64,000 nucleotides of DNA from Halomonas sp. HAL1 (GCF_030544485.1 NZ_CP130610.1:2108001-2172000); one strand, 5' to 3'. Numbered from the stretch's first letter, positions 32,936-42,958 are shown. Translations and numbers: made by a program. Notes: generated by a model from the sequence alone, not told the origin.

Positions 32936-34642
32936 TTAGTACAAACGTAACCCGACACGGGTAATTTTTCCGCCTTCCATATCGCTGACTACCCAATGAA
33001 TACCGTGCCAGTCTACGTCATCCCCGACTACCGGGTGCCCACCCACGCGTAGGGCAATAAACTCAGCCAGGGTCATGTTTTGCTCACCGGGGCTTAGCGT
33101 TAAGCCATAGGCCTGGGCGATATCCTGCATTTGTGCGCTGCCATCCAGGGTAAACGTGCCGAAGAAGGCACGCTCCTGCTTGAGCTTGGCATCGCCATTA
33201 AACAGCCGGTTAAGGGAGTACAGGTCTTCTGAGCGGCCGATAACGCAAATCACGTCCCCAAGTTTTAAGCGCGTGCTGCCCTTGGGGTGAAGCATGGTGT
33301 GGTTGCGAAACAGCGCGGAAATCAGCGCCCCGGATGGGAAGCGGAGAAGCCGGATAGGCACGTCTTCCAAATCCTGGTTCTCTACGCCGTAAACAAATAG
33401 CTCAAAATCGTTTTCTGGCAAAATGCCCAGCGGGCCGCGTCGGTTAGGCACGGTGCCTACCGGCACTTCTACCTTCAACCACTTGGCCATCAGCGTTAGC
33501 GAGCCGCCTTGAATCAGTAGCGACATCAATACCACGGCAAACGCGACGTTAAAGTAAAGTGAAGCGTTTTCAACCCCACCAATCACCGGAAAGATAGCCA
33601 GCACGATGGGCACCGCCCCTCTTAAACCGACCCAGGCAATAAAGAAGGTTTCCCGCCAGCGGAACTTAAAGAACGGCTTGATAGTGATCAGCACGGCCAA
33701 GGGGCGCGCAATAAAGATAAGCGCCAGCGCCACTAACCCAGCGGGCAGTGCCACATCCCACAGCTCACTCGGCGTCACCAGCAGGCCAAGCACCAGGAAC
33801 AGACCAATCTGGCTAAGCCATGCGAGGCCATCGTGAACAGGGAGGATAAAGTTGAGGTGGCGCCCCGGCTGATTACCAATCATCAAACCGGCCAAGTAGA
33901 TGGCCAGGAAGCCGCTCCCTCCCAGTACACTGGTTAGGCCAAATACACTGAAGCCAAGCGCTAATGCCAACATCGCATATAGACCGGGTGCCAAGTCTAG
34001 CCAGCGCAGCAGTTTAGCGCTCAGCCAGCCGCCACCCAGGCCGACAATTAAACCAATGCCGAACTGGGCAATAAAAAACAGCAGCGTTTCGGTGGGGCCA
34101 CCAATATCGCCAACTAACAGTTCTACCAGCATCAAGGTTAGGAAAATCGCCATCGGGTCGTTGGTACCCGATTCAATTTCAAGCGTGGCCCCTACCCGCT
34201 CGTTAAGATTGACCCCGCGACCACTGAGCATTGAGAACACCGCGGCGGCATCGGTAGACCCGACAATGGCACCGACCAACAGGCCCTGCACGATGGTGAG
34301 ATCAAAAATCCACATCGCGATCACGCCAACAATGGCGCTGGTGATAAAGACCCCAAAGGTCGCGAGAGAAAGTGCGGGCTTAAAACCTACCCGGAAGGTT
34401 TTGAGGCGAGTACGTAAGCCACCGTCTAACAAGATCATGGCGAGCGCGAGATGGCCGATTGCAAAAGCCATGGAGTAGTCATCAAACACAACACCCAGCA
34501 CGCCTTCTTCACCCGCTAGCATGCCTAGCCCAAGGAAGATCAGCAGTAGTGGCACACCCATCATTGACGATAAGCGGCTGGCCAAGATACTGAGCGCCAT
34601 CAGCGAGCCGCCTACCAAAAAGAACATATAAATTGCGTCCAT
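32936..34642 (-). CDS. cvrA: K+/H+ antiporter, NhaP2/CvrA type
   Basis: A 568-residue CPA1-family antiporter. About 12 membrane helices fill residues 1-385, with the ion-site regions GAIVGSTDAAAVFSML and LEIESGTNDPMAIFLTL. The C-terminal half is cytoplasmic: a TrkA-C-like domain (LRFPSGALISALFRN...GDVICVIGRSEDLY) and a CorC/HlyC-like end. This layout is that of the K+(Na+)/proton antiporter CvrA, used in osmotic and pH adaptation. Confidence 0.92.
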   Translation of the reverse strand: MDAIYMFFLVGGSLMALSILASRLSSMMGVPLLLIFLGLGMLAGEEGVLGVVFDDYSMAFAIGHLALAMILLDGGLRTRLKTFRVGFKPALSLATFGVFITSAIVGVIAMWIFDLTIVQGLLVGAIVGSTDAAAVFSMLSGRGVNLNERVGATLEIESGTNDPMAIFLTLMLVELLVGDIGGPTETLLFFIAQFGIGLIVGLGGGWLSAKLLRWLDLAPGLYAMLALALGFSVFGLTSVLGGSGFLAIYLAGLMIGNQPGRHLNFILPVHDGLAWLSQIGLFLVLGLLVTPSELWDVALPAGLVALALIFIARPLAVLITIKPFFKFRWRETFFIAWVGLRGAVPIVLAIFPVIGGVENASLYFNVAFAVVLMSLLIQGGSLTLMAKWLKVEVPVGTVPNRRGPLGILPENDFELFVYGVENQDLEDVPIRLLRFPSGALISALFRNHTMLHPKGSTRLKLGDVICVIGRSEDLYSLNRLFNGDAKLKQERAFFGTFTLDGSAQMQDIAQAYGLTLSPGEQNMTLAEFIALRVGGHPVVGDDVDWHGIHWVVSDMEGGKITRVGLRLY

Positions 34643-34794
34643 GACTCTCCGTCTCTACATCAATACAGCGCTATTATTACATGTAACCGTTGAATTTACT
34701 GTGTCTTCTCCGCGCGCCCTTGTGGTTAAAGGGCTAGTCAGAAGCTTTCCTGGGCGGCTACACTTCGCCGTTACAACATTTGGAGTTACTGACT

Positions 34795-35928
34795 ATGTTG
34801 CGCTGCCTGTCACGCTATTGGCACCCTGTTCTGTTGAGCCTCATCTTTACGTTATTATTTTTTAATTCAGCTAGTTACGCAAATGAAGAGAGTGGAGAAA
34901 GCAGTCAAGAAACCGCCCCCCTAACGTTGGATGCCGACGTTGAGGTGCCGGATGGCCTATGGCGACCCGTTGAAAGTGATACCGAAGCAGCGCCCACTAT
35001 GGCACTTGCCCCGGCCCCGCCTCTTGAGCCACCGCCGGTTAAACACCTGACGCTGATGCTGGATTGGTACCTAAGCCCACAGCACGCTGCCTTGGTGATT
35101 GCGAAAGAACGAGGCCTGTATATTAATCAAGGGCTTGAGGTAGAGATTCAGTCACCGGCCGACCCTTCCATCGCCATCAAGCTGCTAACCGCAGGCGAGG
35201 TTGATCTAGCGTTAACGCGCCAGCCGCTGCTTCATCTACAAGCCCATAACGGCGCACCGATTATCCGGATTGCGACACTGATTGAAACGTCGCTTACGGC
35301 GGTCATTGTGACGGGGGAAGAACAAGCGGAAACTGAAAATACCTTGGCAGGGTTACATTACGGTTATACCACTGGCGAAGGCCGCGACCTGAGTATTCCT
35401 CGGTTACTACCCCGCTCAGTTCAGCAAACCGATGATTTCGCAGCACCGGTCAACCTACACTTCGACCCAATTCGAGCAATGCGAGAAGGCCAAATCGACG
35501 CGGTCTCGGATGGTTTTTATCACTACCTTCCTCAGCAGCTAGCAACGGAAGGGATTAACACCCACATCATTCGTTTCGATGAGCTGGATATTCCCCGTAG
35601 TGACGGCTTAGTAGTGCTGGCCAATAGCGATACCCTTGCCCGCCGCGCCGATACGTGGTCTCGCTTTGTGCTTGCCCTTGAGCAGGCGAGTCACTGGATC
35701 GTCGACAATCCTGATGCTGCCTGGGAGCTGCTCATTAGTACCCACCCGGTGCTCGATAATGACATTAATGCTGGAGCCTGGGAGGACATCCTGCGACGCA
35801 TGGCGCTTAACCCAGCAGCACTAGATAGCCGACGGTATGCCGCCTTTGAAACTTTCTTGCAGCAAACGGGCATTACCAGCGAGGTATTGCCAGTATCGCG
35901 TTTAGCGGTAGATCCGCACACGTTATAA
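34795..35928 (+). CDS. NMT1/ThiY-like ABC transporter substrate-binding protein
   Basis: A 377-residue periplasmic binding protein. I start it at ATG 34795, preceded by TTGGAG, rather than the upstream TTG. The signal sequence has a long hydrophobic core (VLLSLIFTLLFFNSASYA). The family motif LMLDWYLSPQHAALVIAKERGLY (about residues 85-107) is that of pyrimidine-precursor/aromatic-compound binding proteins. No permease or ATPase gene is adjacent and no thiamine riboswitch is seen, so the ligand is uncertain. Confidence 0.82.
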   Translation: MLRCLSRYWHPVLLSLIFTLLFFNSASYANEESGESSQETAPLTLDADVEVPDGLWRPVESDTEAAPTMALAPAPPLEPPPVKHLTLMLDWYLSPQHAALVIAKERGLYINQGLEVEIQSPADPSIAIKLLTAGEVDLALTRQPLLHLQAHNGAPIIRIATLIETSLTAVIVTGEEQAETENTLAGLHYGYTTGEGRDLSIPRLLPRSVQQTDDFAAPVNLHFDPIRAMREGQIDAVSDGFYHYLPQQLATEGINTHIIRFDELDIPRSDGLVVLANSDTLARRADTWSRFVLALEQASHWIVDNPDAAWELLISTHPVLDNDINAGAWEDILRRMALNPAALDSRRYAAFETFLQQTGITSEVLPVSRLAVDPHTL

Positions 35929-35982
35929 TCACATACCGCTTATCATCACATACCGAAAGCTCTCTCACTACGTTGGCGACGC

Positions 35983-37371
35983 ATGAGCGAAACAGCATTA
36001 ATCTTTGTCGATGTTGAGACCACCGGCACCCGGGCAACCCGCGACCGAATTACCGAAATCGCCGCCCTGAAAGTCGTTAACGGTGAGCTGGTCGATCGCT
36101 GGTCGAGCTTGGTATACCCAGAATGCAAACTGTCCGCGCAAATCACTCAGCTCACAGGGATTCGTGACGATATGCTGAGGGAGGCGCCACGGTTTACCCA
36201 CATCGCCGAATCACTGCGTGAGTGGCTGGGCGACGGGCAACTGGTTGCTCACAATGCGCGCTTTGACTACAGCTTTTTGCGCAATGAGTTTAAGCGCGCG
36301 GGGCAGGATTTTCGCGCCTCGTTGATATGCACGCTGCGTTTATCGCGGCGTATAGCGCCTCAGGAGCAGCAGCACAATCTGAAAGCGCTACTTAACCGCT
36401 ACGGCATTTCACCTATCCGCCACCACCGGGCTGGTGATGATGTGGATGCCCTGTGGTCACTCTGGCAAACGTGGCAAGTTGAGCACAGTGAAGAAGCATG
36501 GCAGAACCTTCTGGGTGATGAGCGCCGCCACCGAACACTGCCCGCCCATTTAGACAGCGCTCAGCTTGAAGGGCTGCCCACCTGCCCTGGTGTGTACCTG
36601 TTTTACGGTCACAATCGGCTGCCGTTGTATGTGGGCAAAAGCGTCAATCTACGCAGCCGCGTACTAGGCCACTTTCAGCGTGATCACCAGGACGATAAAG
36701 AGATGCGCCTAGCTCAGCAGGTGCAACATATCGAATGGGAAGAAACCGCTGGCGACTTAGGCGCCCAGTTGCGTGAGGCGCAACTGGTGAAAACGTTAAT
36801 GCCGATTATGAACCGGCAGCTACGCAAGCAGCGCAAGCTAACCACCTGGCTTTGGAAGGCAGAAGCCGACTACCCTGAACTCCTTAGCGGAAGCGCCATG
36901 AGCCTGCCAATCAGTGGCGCACTGTACGGTTTGTTCCGCAATGCACGAGAGGCTAAGAACACATTAAGAGCTGTTGCCGAAGAACAAAAGCTCTGCCCGC
37001 GAGTACTGGGGCTTGAAAAAGGTAAGGGCCGCTGTTTTGCCAATCAGGTGGGGAAGTGCCTCGGCGCTTGTAATGGCCAGGAGTCGATTGCACAGCACAC
37101 TCAGCGAGCCAAGGCGGCGCTCATGCAGCTACAGGTTAATGTGTGGCCTTGGCCAGGCAGTATTGCCATTGAAGAGCAAACAGCGAATAGCACAGCGCCT
37201 GCTTGGCACGTGATTCGCCAATGGTGCTACCTGGGCAGCGCGGCAAGCCTTAAAAAGGCCAAAACCCTGGCCGATGCCTCCGCAAGCTTTGATGTAGATA
37301 GCTACCGTATATTGAACCGTTTTTTGCGCTCCCCGGAACAATATGGCCTAACGGTCATCCCGCTCGGTTAA
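35983..37371 (+). CDS. DnaQ-type exonuclease fused to GIY-YIG (UvrC/Cho-like) endonuclease
   Basis: A 462-residue fusion. Residues 1-170 are a DEDDh 3'-5' exonuclease: FVDVETTGT (Asp9, Glu11), HNARFDYSFL and HRAGDDVDAL. Residues about 195-275 are a GIY-YIG domain: PGVYLFYGHNRLPLYVGKSV (N-terminal strands and Gly/Tyr pair) with NLRSRVLGHF. The tail contains CPRVLGLEKGKGRCFANQVG then KCLGAC, a cysteine-rich segment also seen in Cho-like proteins. A role in excision-type DNA repair is likely. It is distinct from the core dnaQ at 44067. Confidence 0.88.
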   Translation: MSETALIFVDVETTGTRATRDRITEIAALKVVNGELVDRWSSLVYPECKLSAQITQLTGIRDDMLREAPRFTHIAESLREWLGDGQLVAHNARFDYSFLRNEFKRAGQDFRASLICTLRLSRRIAPQEQQHNLKALLNRYGISPIRHHRAGDDVDALWSLWQTWQVEHSEEAWQNLLGDERRHRTLPAHLDSAQLEGLPTCPGVYLFYGHNRLPLYVGKSVNLRSRVLGHFQRDHQDDKEMRLAQQVQHIEWEETAGDLGAQLREAQLVKTLMPIMNRQLRKQRKLTTWLWKAEADYPELLSGSAMSLPISGALYGLFRNAREAKNTLRAVAEEQKLCPRVLGLEKGKGRCFANQVGKCLGACNGQESIAQHTQRAKAALMQLQVNVWPWPGSIAIEEQTANSTAPAWHVIRQWCYLGSAASLKKAKTLADASASFDVDSYRILNRFLRSPEQYGLTVIPLG

Positions 37372-37378
37372 GACTGCC

Positions 37379-38179
37379 CTATTGAGCGTCAATGAACGCC
37401 ATGACGGCTTGCTGGAACGCTTCTGGCTGGTCAGCATGTAGCCAGTGGCCGGCGTTTTTGAGCGTTACCACGCGGGCACGGGGCAACACGTCGCGCAACG
37501 CAGGTAGCATATCGTCTGCCACGTAGTGGGAATCGCCACCCCGCAACACCAGCGTTGGGCCTTCGTAGGGCTGCTCGCCATCCGGCACGCCAATAATGTC
37601 ACTATACCCCTGCTTGATATGATCCAGCCCAACGCGTAGCGCCATCACGTTGTCTTCATTGCGTATCAGGTTAGTGGCTAAAAACAAGCGTGTTGGTCGG
37701 GAATCGACATGTTCGCCCAGCAGGTTATCGGCTTCACGACGGTTTTTGGGCTGCCCTTGGCGCACGTTATCCAGCGCGGCAAACACATCATCGTGACCGT
37801 GCTCGTAAGCCACGGGAGCGATATCGGCCACCATTAATGATGCCACTCGCTCAGGCGCCAAGCGCGCCAAACTGATCGCCACCTTGCCGCCCATGGAGTG
37901 GCCAAGCACATGCGCGCGCTCAATCGAGAGCTTATCCATTAGCGCAAGCACATCATCCACCATAGTGGCGTAACGCATTCCCTCGGCATGGGGGGAGCGA
38001 CCATGGTTGCGTAGGTCAAGCGCAATCACTCGGCGGCTACGCTGCCATACTTTTAAATGCGAACGCCAGTTATCAGCACTCCCCAGCAAGCCATGTATCA
38101 CGACTAGCGGCGCGGCATCCGTCGCGGCATCGTCGGCGGGCATATCGATAAAGTGCAAATCAACAGTGGCAACGTTCAT
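37379..38179 (-). CDS. Alpha/beta-hydrolase esterase, YbfF-like
   Basis: A 266-residue alpha/beta hydrolase. HGLLGSADNWRSH forms the oxyanion-hole region, GHSMGGKVA the nucleophile elbow (Ser), and GHWLHADQPEAF the catalytic His. Sequence pattern and length match YbfF-type short-chain esterases. Its start is 44 bases from the yhhQ stop on the same strand. The physiological substrate is unknown. Confidence 0.87.
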   Translation of the reverse strand: MNVATVDLHFIDMPADDAATDAAPLVVIHGLLGSADNWRSHLKVWQRSRRVIALDLRNHGRSPHAEGMRYATMVDDVLALMDKLSIERAHVLGHSMGGKVAISLARLAPERVASLMVADIAPVAYEHGHDDVFAALDNVRQGQPKNRREADNLLGEHVDSRPTRLFLATNLIRNEDNVMALRVGLDHIKQGYSDIIGVPDGEQPYEGPTLVLRGGDSHYVADDMLPALRDVLPRARVVTLKNAGHWLHADQPEAFQQAVMAFIDAQ

Positions 38180-38223
38180 CTGCTTGCTCCTAAGCCTTGG
38201 CGATTATGGTGGACTTTATACGA

Positions 38224-38892
38224 TTAGGCCGTATGGGGTGCAGTATCCACTTGACCTGTCCAGACCACTAAACGGCGCGTCAGCCAGGCTAGCAACAAAC
38301 CATACAGCGGCAGGAAGAACAGCAGACTAATGGCGAGTTTGATCGCATAGTCCACGGCGGCAATTTCCATCCAATTGGCGGCCATAAACGGGTCTGGGCT
38401 GTTATAGAACGCCGCCGAGAAGAATGCAAAGGTATCCGCCAGATTACCCAGCACCGTCGAACAAACAGGCGCCACCCACCAGGCCCACTGGCGCAAGCGG
38501 TCAAACACCTGAACATCCAGTAATTGACCAATCACATACGCCAAGAAGCTGGCGAGCGCAATGCGGGCGACAAACAGGTTCCACTCCGAAAGCGCTTCAA
38601 CCCCGGCAAAACTGCCGCGGGGAAACACTACCGACACCACATAGGAGACCAGCAGCGCAGGTAGCATAACGCGCAGAATAATCGATCGAGCCGGCCCTTT
38701 ACCAAACAGGCGAACCGTTAGGTCGGTGGCTAAAAAGATAAACGGGAAGCTAAACGCGCCCCAGGTGGTATGAAAGCCAAACAGCGTAAACGGCAGCTGA
38801 ACAAGATAGTTACTGGCGGCAATAATGCCAATATGAAAAGCCACCATTACCAGTAGGCAACGGCGGTGCTGAGTCTCACTCAATGCAAACAT
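38224..38892 (-). CDS. yhhQ: Queuosine precursor transporter YhhQ
   Basis: A 222-residue membrane protein with about six helices. The VUT/COG1738 signature is visible in ASNYLVQLPF, FPFIFLATDLTVRLFGKGPAR and VLGNLADTFAFFSAAFYNSPD. YhhQ imports 7-cyano/7-aminomethyl-7-deazaguanine for queuosine synthesis. A probable preQ1 riboswitch lies directly upstream, supporting the assignment. Confidence 0.92.
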   Translation of the reverse strand: MFALSETQHRRCLLVMVAFHIGIIAASNYLVQLPFTLFGFHTTWGAFSFPFIFLATDLTVRLFGKGPARSIILRVMLPALLVSYVVSVVFPRGSFAGVEALSEWNLFVARIALASFLAYVIGQLLDVQVFDRLRQWAWWVAPVCSTVLGNLADTFAFFSAAFYNSPDPFMAANWMEIAAVDYAIKLAISLLFFLPLYGLLLAWLTRRLVVWTGQVDTAPHTA

Positions 38893-38900
38893 GCGGATCG

Positions 38901-38940
38901 ACCTTTTTTTAACAGATAAGAGGGGTTAGGGAACCCTCGA
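38901..38940 (-). promoter_or_regulatory. Probable preQ1-I riboswitch
   Basis: Minus strand: stem GAGGG / CCCTC enclosing TTCCCTAAC, followed by TTATCTGTTAAAAAAAGG, ending just before the yhhQ start. A short hairpin, C/A-rich loop and downstream A-rich tail next to the Shine-Dalgarno is the class-I preQ1 pseudoknot layout. Ligand binding would hide the AAGG ribosome-binding site. Identified by pattern and context only. Confidence 0.6.
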
Positions 38941-39050
38941 GGTAGTAAGCACATCGCTAAATCAGTTTTAACTAGCGAACGCTATTCTGGGGAGCGCATT
39001 ATACGGCTTCTGCAGGGTATTAAAAGTCAGGCTATTAAAAGTTAGAGCAT

Positions 39051-39092
39051 AAAAAAGCCGAAAGATGAAAGCCGCCCTCACTATCGGGCGAC
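39051..39092 (-). terminator. Terminator after prpE
   Basis: Minus strand GTCGCCC...GGGCGGC hairpin, followed by TTTCATCTTTCGGCTTTTTT. Starts 16 bases after the prpE stop. Confidence 0.6.
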
Positions 39093-39108
39093 TTGTGCTT
39101 TCGATTCG

Positions 39109-41022
39109 TTAATCCAGCGGCGTGGCTTTGTCTGCAGCGCCTATTGAGCGTTCGCGCATGGCGGCATGAACATCCGCTAGGCTAGTGGGGTCATCAATAG
39201 TGGAAGGAATACTAAACTCTTTACCATCGGCAATCGTGCGCAACAGCTTGCGTAAAATCTTGCCCGAGCGGGTTTTGGGCAAGCGGTCGACCACTAACAC
39301 CTGCTTGAAGCAGGCAATCGGACCAATATGCTCGCGAACCCGCGCAATCAGTTCAGCCTCCAGCGTCGCTTCATCGCCATCAAAACCATCTTTAGGAATC
39401 ACTAGGCCGATCGGCAGCTGCCCTTTCAGGTCATCATGAATCCCAATGACCGCGCATTCGGCAACGGCAGGATGCGCACCGACTACTTCTTCCATTTCAC
39501 CGGTCGAGAGTCTATGCCCTGCCACGTTAATGACATCATCGGTGCGGCCCATAATGAAGAGATAGCCCTGCTCATCAAAATAACCGCCATCCCCGGTTAA
39601 ATAGTAGCCGGGGAACGCCGCCATATAAGCGCAATGGAAGCGCTTCTCGTCGCGCCACACGCCGGTCAGGCAACCGGGCGGCATGGGCTGCTTGATGACC
39701 ACACTGCCCTGCTCCATGGGTTTAGCCTGCTCACCATCACGGTTGAGCACCTGAACATTGAAGCCTGGAACGGGGAACGTCGCCGATCCCGCTTTGGTCG
39801 GCATCGGTTCGATACCTGGCAAGTTAGCCGCGATGGGCCAGCCGGTTTCGGTCTGCCACCAGTGGTCGATCACCGGCACGTCAAGAAGATCATCCAACCA
39901 ATGAAATGTAGGTGGGTCGAGCCGCTCACCGGCCACATACAGATGTTTAAGGCTGCTAATGTCGTAGTTCTGCAGTAGTTTGGCATCAGGATCCTCTTTC
40001 TTAATCGCGCGAAACGCCGTGGGCGCGGTAAAGAAACTCTTCACCCGATACTCCTCTATCAAGCGCCAGAAGCTGCCCGCATCGGGTGTTTTGACCGGTT
40101 TGCCTTCGTATACCACGCTGGTGCAGCCCAGCAACAAGGGGGCGTAAACAATATAAGAGTGCCCGACTACCCAACCCACATCAGACGCGGTGAAGAACAC
40201 CTCGCCTGGTTCCATGGCGTAGATCGCTTGCATTGAGTAAGCCAATGCCACCGCATAACCACCCGTGTCGCGCATAACACCTTTGGGCTTACCGGTGGTG
40301 CCAGAGGTGTAGAGAATATACAGCGGGTCGGTGCCCTTCACGGGCACGCAGTCGGCAAACGGCGCCTTAGCGACCAGTGTTTCCCAATCATGATCGTTTG
40401 CCCCCAGCGCTGCATGGTGCGCTTCACGCTGATAAACCACACAGGCATCCGGTTTATGGGCGCTTAACGCAATGGCTTGATCCACCATCGGTTTATACGG
40501 CAGCACTTTGCCTAGTTCGATGCCACAAGACGCAGCCACCACCACTTTGGGCTCGGCGTCTTCAATGCGTGCTGCCAGTTCGTGAGGCGCAAAACCACCA
40601 AACACCACCGAGTGGATGGCCCCTAGCCGGGCACAGGCGTACATAGCCACCAGCGCTTCGGGGATCATTGGCATGTAAATCACCACACGATCACCCTTCT
40701 CCACCCCTAACTGCGTCAACGCCCCCGCAAAGTAAGCCACTTTGTCGCGCATATCCCGGTAGCTAATGGTGAGCTTGGCCTGGGCGGCGGGCGAATCCCA
40801 GAAAATCGCAGCCTGATCACCGCGGCCATTTTCAACGTGGTAATCAAGTGCAGCGTAGCAAAGGTTCATTTCACCATCGCTAAACCATCGCGCATGCTGC
40901 TGCTCATCGTAGCTGAGGATGGTTTGAGGTGGCGTATACCAAGGAATTCGTTTGGCTTGCTCGGCCCAGAACGTTTCTGGATGTTCTATCGACTGCTGAA
41001 AGGTATGTTGGTAGTGGCTCAT
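39109..41022 (-). CDS. prpE: Propionyl-CoA synthetase PrpE
   Basis: AMP-forming acyl-CoA synthetase of 637 residues from the ATG at 41022 (MSHYQHTFQQS). An upstream in-frame start at 41070 would add a non-conserved tail. Motifs: ATP loop YTSGTTGKPKGV, DHWWQTETGWPI, TGDGGYFDEQGYLFIMGRTDD, and the acetylatable lysine in PKTRSGKILRK near the C-terminus. The PrpE subgroup is suggested by overall pattern and N-terminal TFWAEQAKRIPWY. It activates propionate (and related short acids) to the CoA ester. Confidence 0.88.
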   Translation of the reverse strand: MSHYQHTFQQSIEHPETFWAEQAKRIPWYTPPQTILSYDEQQHARWFSDGEMNLCYAALDYHVENGRGDQAAIFWDSPAAQAKLTISYRDMRDKVAYFAGALTQLGVEKGDRVVIYMPMIPEALVAMYACARLGAIHSVVFGGFAPHELAARIEDAEPKVVVAASCGIELGKVLPYKPMVDQAIALSAHKPDACVVYQREAHHAALGANDHDWETLVAKAPFADCVPVKGTDPLYILYTSGTTGKPKGVMRDTGGYAVALAYSMQAIYAMEPGEVFFTASDVGWVVGHSYIVYAPLLLGCTSVVYEGKPVKTPDAGSFWRLIEEYRVKSFFTAPTAFRAIKKEDPDAKLLQNYDISSLKHLYVAGERLDPPTFHWLDDLLDVPVIDHWWQTETGWPIAANLPGIEPMPTKAGSATFPVPGFNVQVLNRDGEQAKPMEQGSVVIKQPMPPGCLTGVWRDEKRFHCAYMAAFPGYYLTGDGGYFDEQGYLFIMGRTDDVINVAGHRLSTGEMEEVVGAHPAVAECAVIGIHDDLKGQLPIGLVIPKDGFDGDEATLEAELIARVREHIGPIACFKQVLVVDRLPKTRSGKILRKLLRTIADGKEFSIPSTIDDPTSLADVHAAMRERSIGAADKATPLD

Positions 41023-41326
41023 GGTGTCTCTGTCTTTATTGTAATGACGATACAAGATAATTGTTGACACTGTACAAAGTAAATCGCCGTCTCACCCTGA
41101 TACTATGGGCTAAAAAGCGACTAAAGTAGCAACCCGACCAATAGCATTGTCGACAAGAAAGTAGCTTCCTGCCTACCATTGATTAATCGTTAAACAACGG
41201 CTTGGACAAAACTCACTAAATTAATGATCATTGAACAACTTGATCCTCGCGACGCGATGATGCCAATACAACGTATAACAATGCTCATAAAAACGCTGAA
41301 GTAACAGTGTAGGCAAGGAGATCATT

Positions 41327-41647
41327 ATGTCTGCTTCTACAAGCGCCGCTACACGTCTGCTTGAACATAACTGTCGCGCTATTGAGGCAGGGACTAACCT
41401 GCTAAAAGCGCTGGCCAATGAAAAACGCCTGCAAATACTCTGCCTACTTGCCGAAAAAGAGTTGTCAGTGACGCAGATTAACCAACAACTTGCATTAAGC
41501 CAGTCGGCGCTTTCACAACACTTAGCCATTTTGAGACGTGATGAACTCGTCGATACCCGGCGGGAGTCACAAACTATCTATTACTCGCTGAGCAGTGAGA
41601 GCGCCAAGGCAGTGATTGCTACCTTGGCACACCACTACGCAGCATAA
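41327..41647 (+). CDS. ArsR-family HTH regulator
   Basis: A 106-residue winged-helix regulator (LLKALANEKRLQILCLLAEK, QLALSQSALSQHLAILRRDE, ESQTIYYSL). The usual ArsR metal site ELCVCDL is replaced by ELSVTQI, so it probably does not sense As/Cd by that site. It fits the HlyU/BigR/YgaV-like group that responds to redox or sulfur signals. AAGGAG precedes the ATG. No obvious target gene is adjacent. Confidence 0.87.
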   Translation: MSASTSAATRLLEHNCRAIEAGTNLLKALANEKRLQILCLLAEKELSVTQINQQLALSQSALSQHLAILRRDELVDTRRESQTIYYSLSSESAKAVIATLAHHYAA

Positions 41648-41734
41648 GGCGCTTTATACTTTTCAACATCGCTAATAGTGATACAAGAACCATAGCTATT
41701 AACCACAGCTATTAACCACAGCTCAGAACGATGC

Positions 41735-42772
41735 TCAGCGCCGTTGCCAACCAGCGGCGTCGATCAAGCCAAGCGCTTTGAGGGCTGCTTTTTCAACGCC
41801 TTCCGAAACTGCCAAACCAAGTTTACGAGTCACTGTTTTAGGGGGCTTGACTGTAAAGACACGCGCCTCGGCCATACGCTCAACCAGATAAGCTTCGCTG
41901 GTACCCACACTGTCAACAAGCAGCTGGGGCAAGGCCTCGCTGCCGTACCAAATCTCACCTGTCGCAATCGTTTCAATGTCCATGGCGGGACGCCGCTCAG
42001 CCACATAGCTTTTGAATAAGTGGTGAGTATTCTCTAAATCTTCGAGGAACTTTGCTTTTCCCTCTTCGGTATTTTCACCCAACACGGTCAAGGTTCGTTT
42101 GTATTTACCGGCGGTCAGGAGCTCCACGTCAATATCGTGGCGTTTTAGCAAGCGATGAATATTAGGCACTTGCGCTACCACGCCAATAGAGCCGATCACA
42201 GCGAAGGGGGCTGCCTTAATATGCTGGGCGGTACAGGCCATCAGGTAGCCACCGCTCGCTGCCACCTTATCAATACATACGGTGGTAGTGAGCCCTGCCG
42301 TACGCAAGCGGTCTAACTGTGCGGCTGCCAACCCATAAGCGTGTACCAGGCCACCGGCAGATTCGAGGCGAATCACCACCTCGTCATTTTCGGCGGCGAC
42401 ATCAATAATAGCGGATACTTCCTGACCAAAGCGCTCAGTTTGCGATGCCTTCAGGTCACCGTGGAAATCGAGCACCCAAACCCGTGGTTCATGGGTAGTA
42501 TCATGGTTAGCTTTTTGCGCTTTATGGCGTTTTTTATCTTCGTTGCGGAACGCCTTTAGCAGCTTTTTGCGGGCACCTGGTAACGTGGACGTCAACCGCA
42601 GACGACGACCGCGCCGGCGACGCTGCTCATTCAGGGGCTCAATGTGAAGTTTTAAGTCGCTCTCTTTGTCTTGTTTCGTTCGCGCCATCAAAAGCAAACC
42701 AATGCCTATCAGCAACATAACGATGGTGGTTTGCACGACAAACGTACCTATTTCCGCTATCCATTCATTCAT
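41735..42772 (-). CDS. sohB: Inner-membrane protease SohB (S49)
   Basis: A 345-residue S49-family protease. One N-terminal membrane helix (VVQTTIVMLLIGIGLLLMA), a basic cytoplasmic linker, then the protease domain with VLDFHGDLKASQ, the nucleophile region VDKVAASGGYLMACTA and IGSIGVVAQVPN. Length and N-terminal layout are those of SohB. Confidence 0.92.
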   Translation of the reverse strand: MNEWIAEIGTFVVQTTIVMLLIGIGLLLMARTKQDKESDLKLHIEPLNEQRRRRGRRLRLTSTLPGARKKLLKAFRNEDKKRHKAQKANHDTTHEPRVWVLDFHGDLKASQTERFGQEVSAIIDVAAENDEVVIRLESAGGLVHAYGLAAAQLDRLRTAGLTTTVCIDKVAASGGYLMACTAQHIKAAPFAVIGSIGVVAQVPNIHRLLKRHDIDVELLTAGKYKRTLTVLGENTEEGKAKFLEDLENTHHLFKSYVAERRPAMDIETIATGEIWYGSEALPQLLVDSVGTSEAYLVERMAEARVFTVKPPKTVTRKLGLAVSEGVEKAALKALGLIDAAGWQRR

Positions 42773-42958
42773 TGACGTTCTCCATTGGTAAGCTTGAGTC
42801 TTTTAGGGTGGGCGCTCTGCGCCGATAAGATGTTGCGGGGTTTGACCACGACGCTTGATTGAAACGCGTGTATGAAATAATCTCGCTCGCCATCACGATT
42901 GTTTCTTTGGGCTATTATCGCTAGCCTGAGTCTGATTTACCTAATTGAGAGAAATGTT

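Noticed and set aside
34643..34794. TPP riboswitch before the NMT1/ThiY-like gene
   Set aside because: No CTGAGA or ACCTGATC-type conserved blocks are present in the leader.
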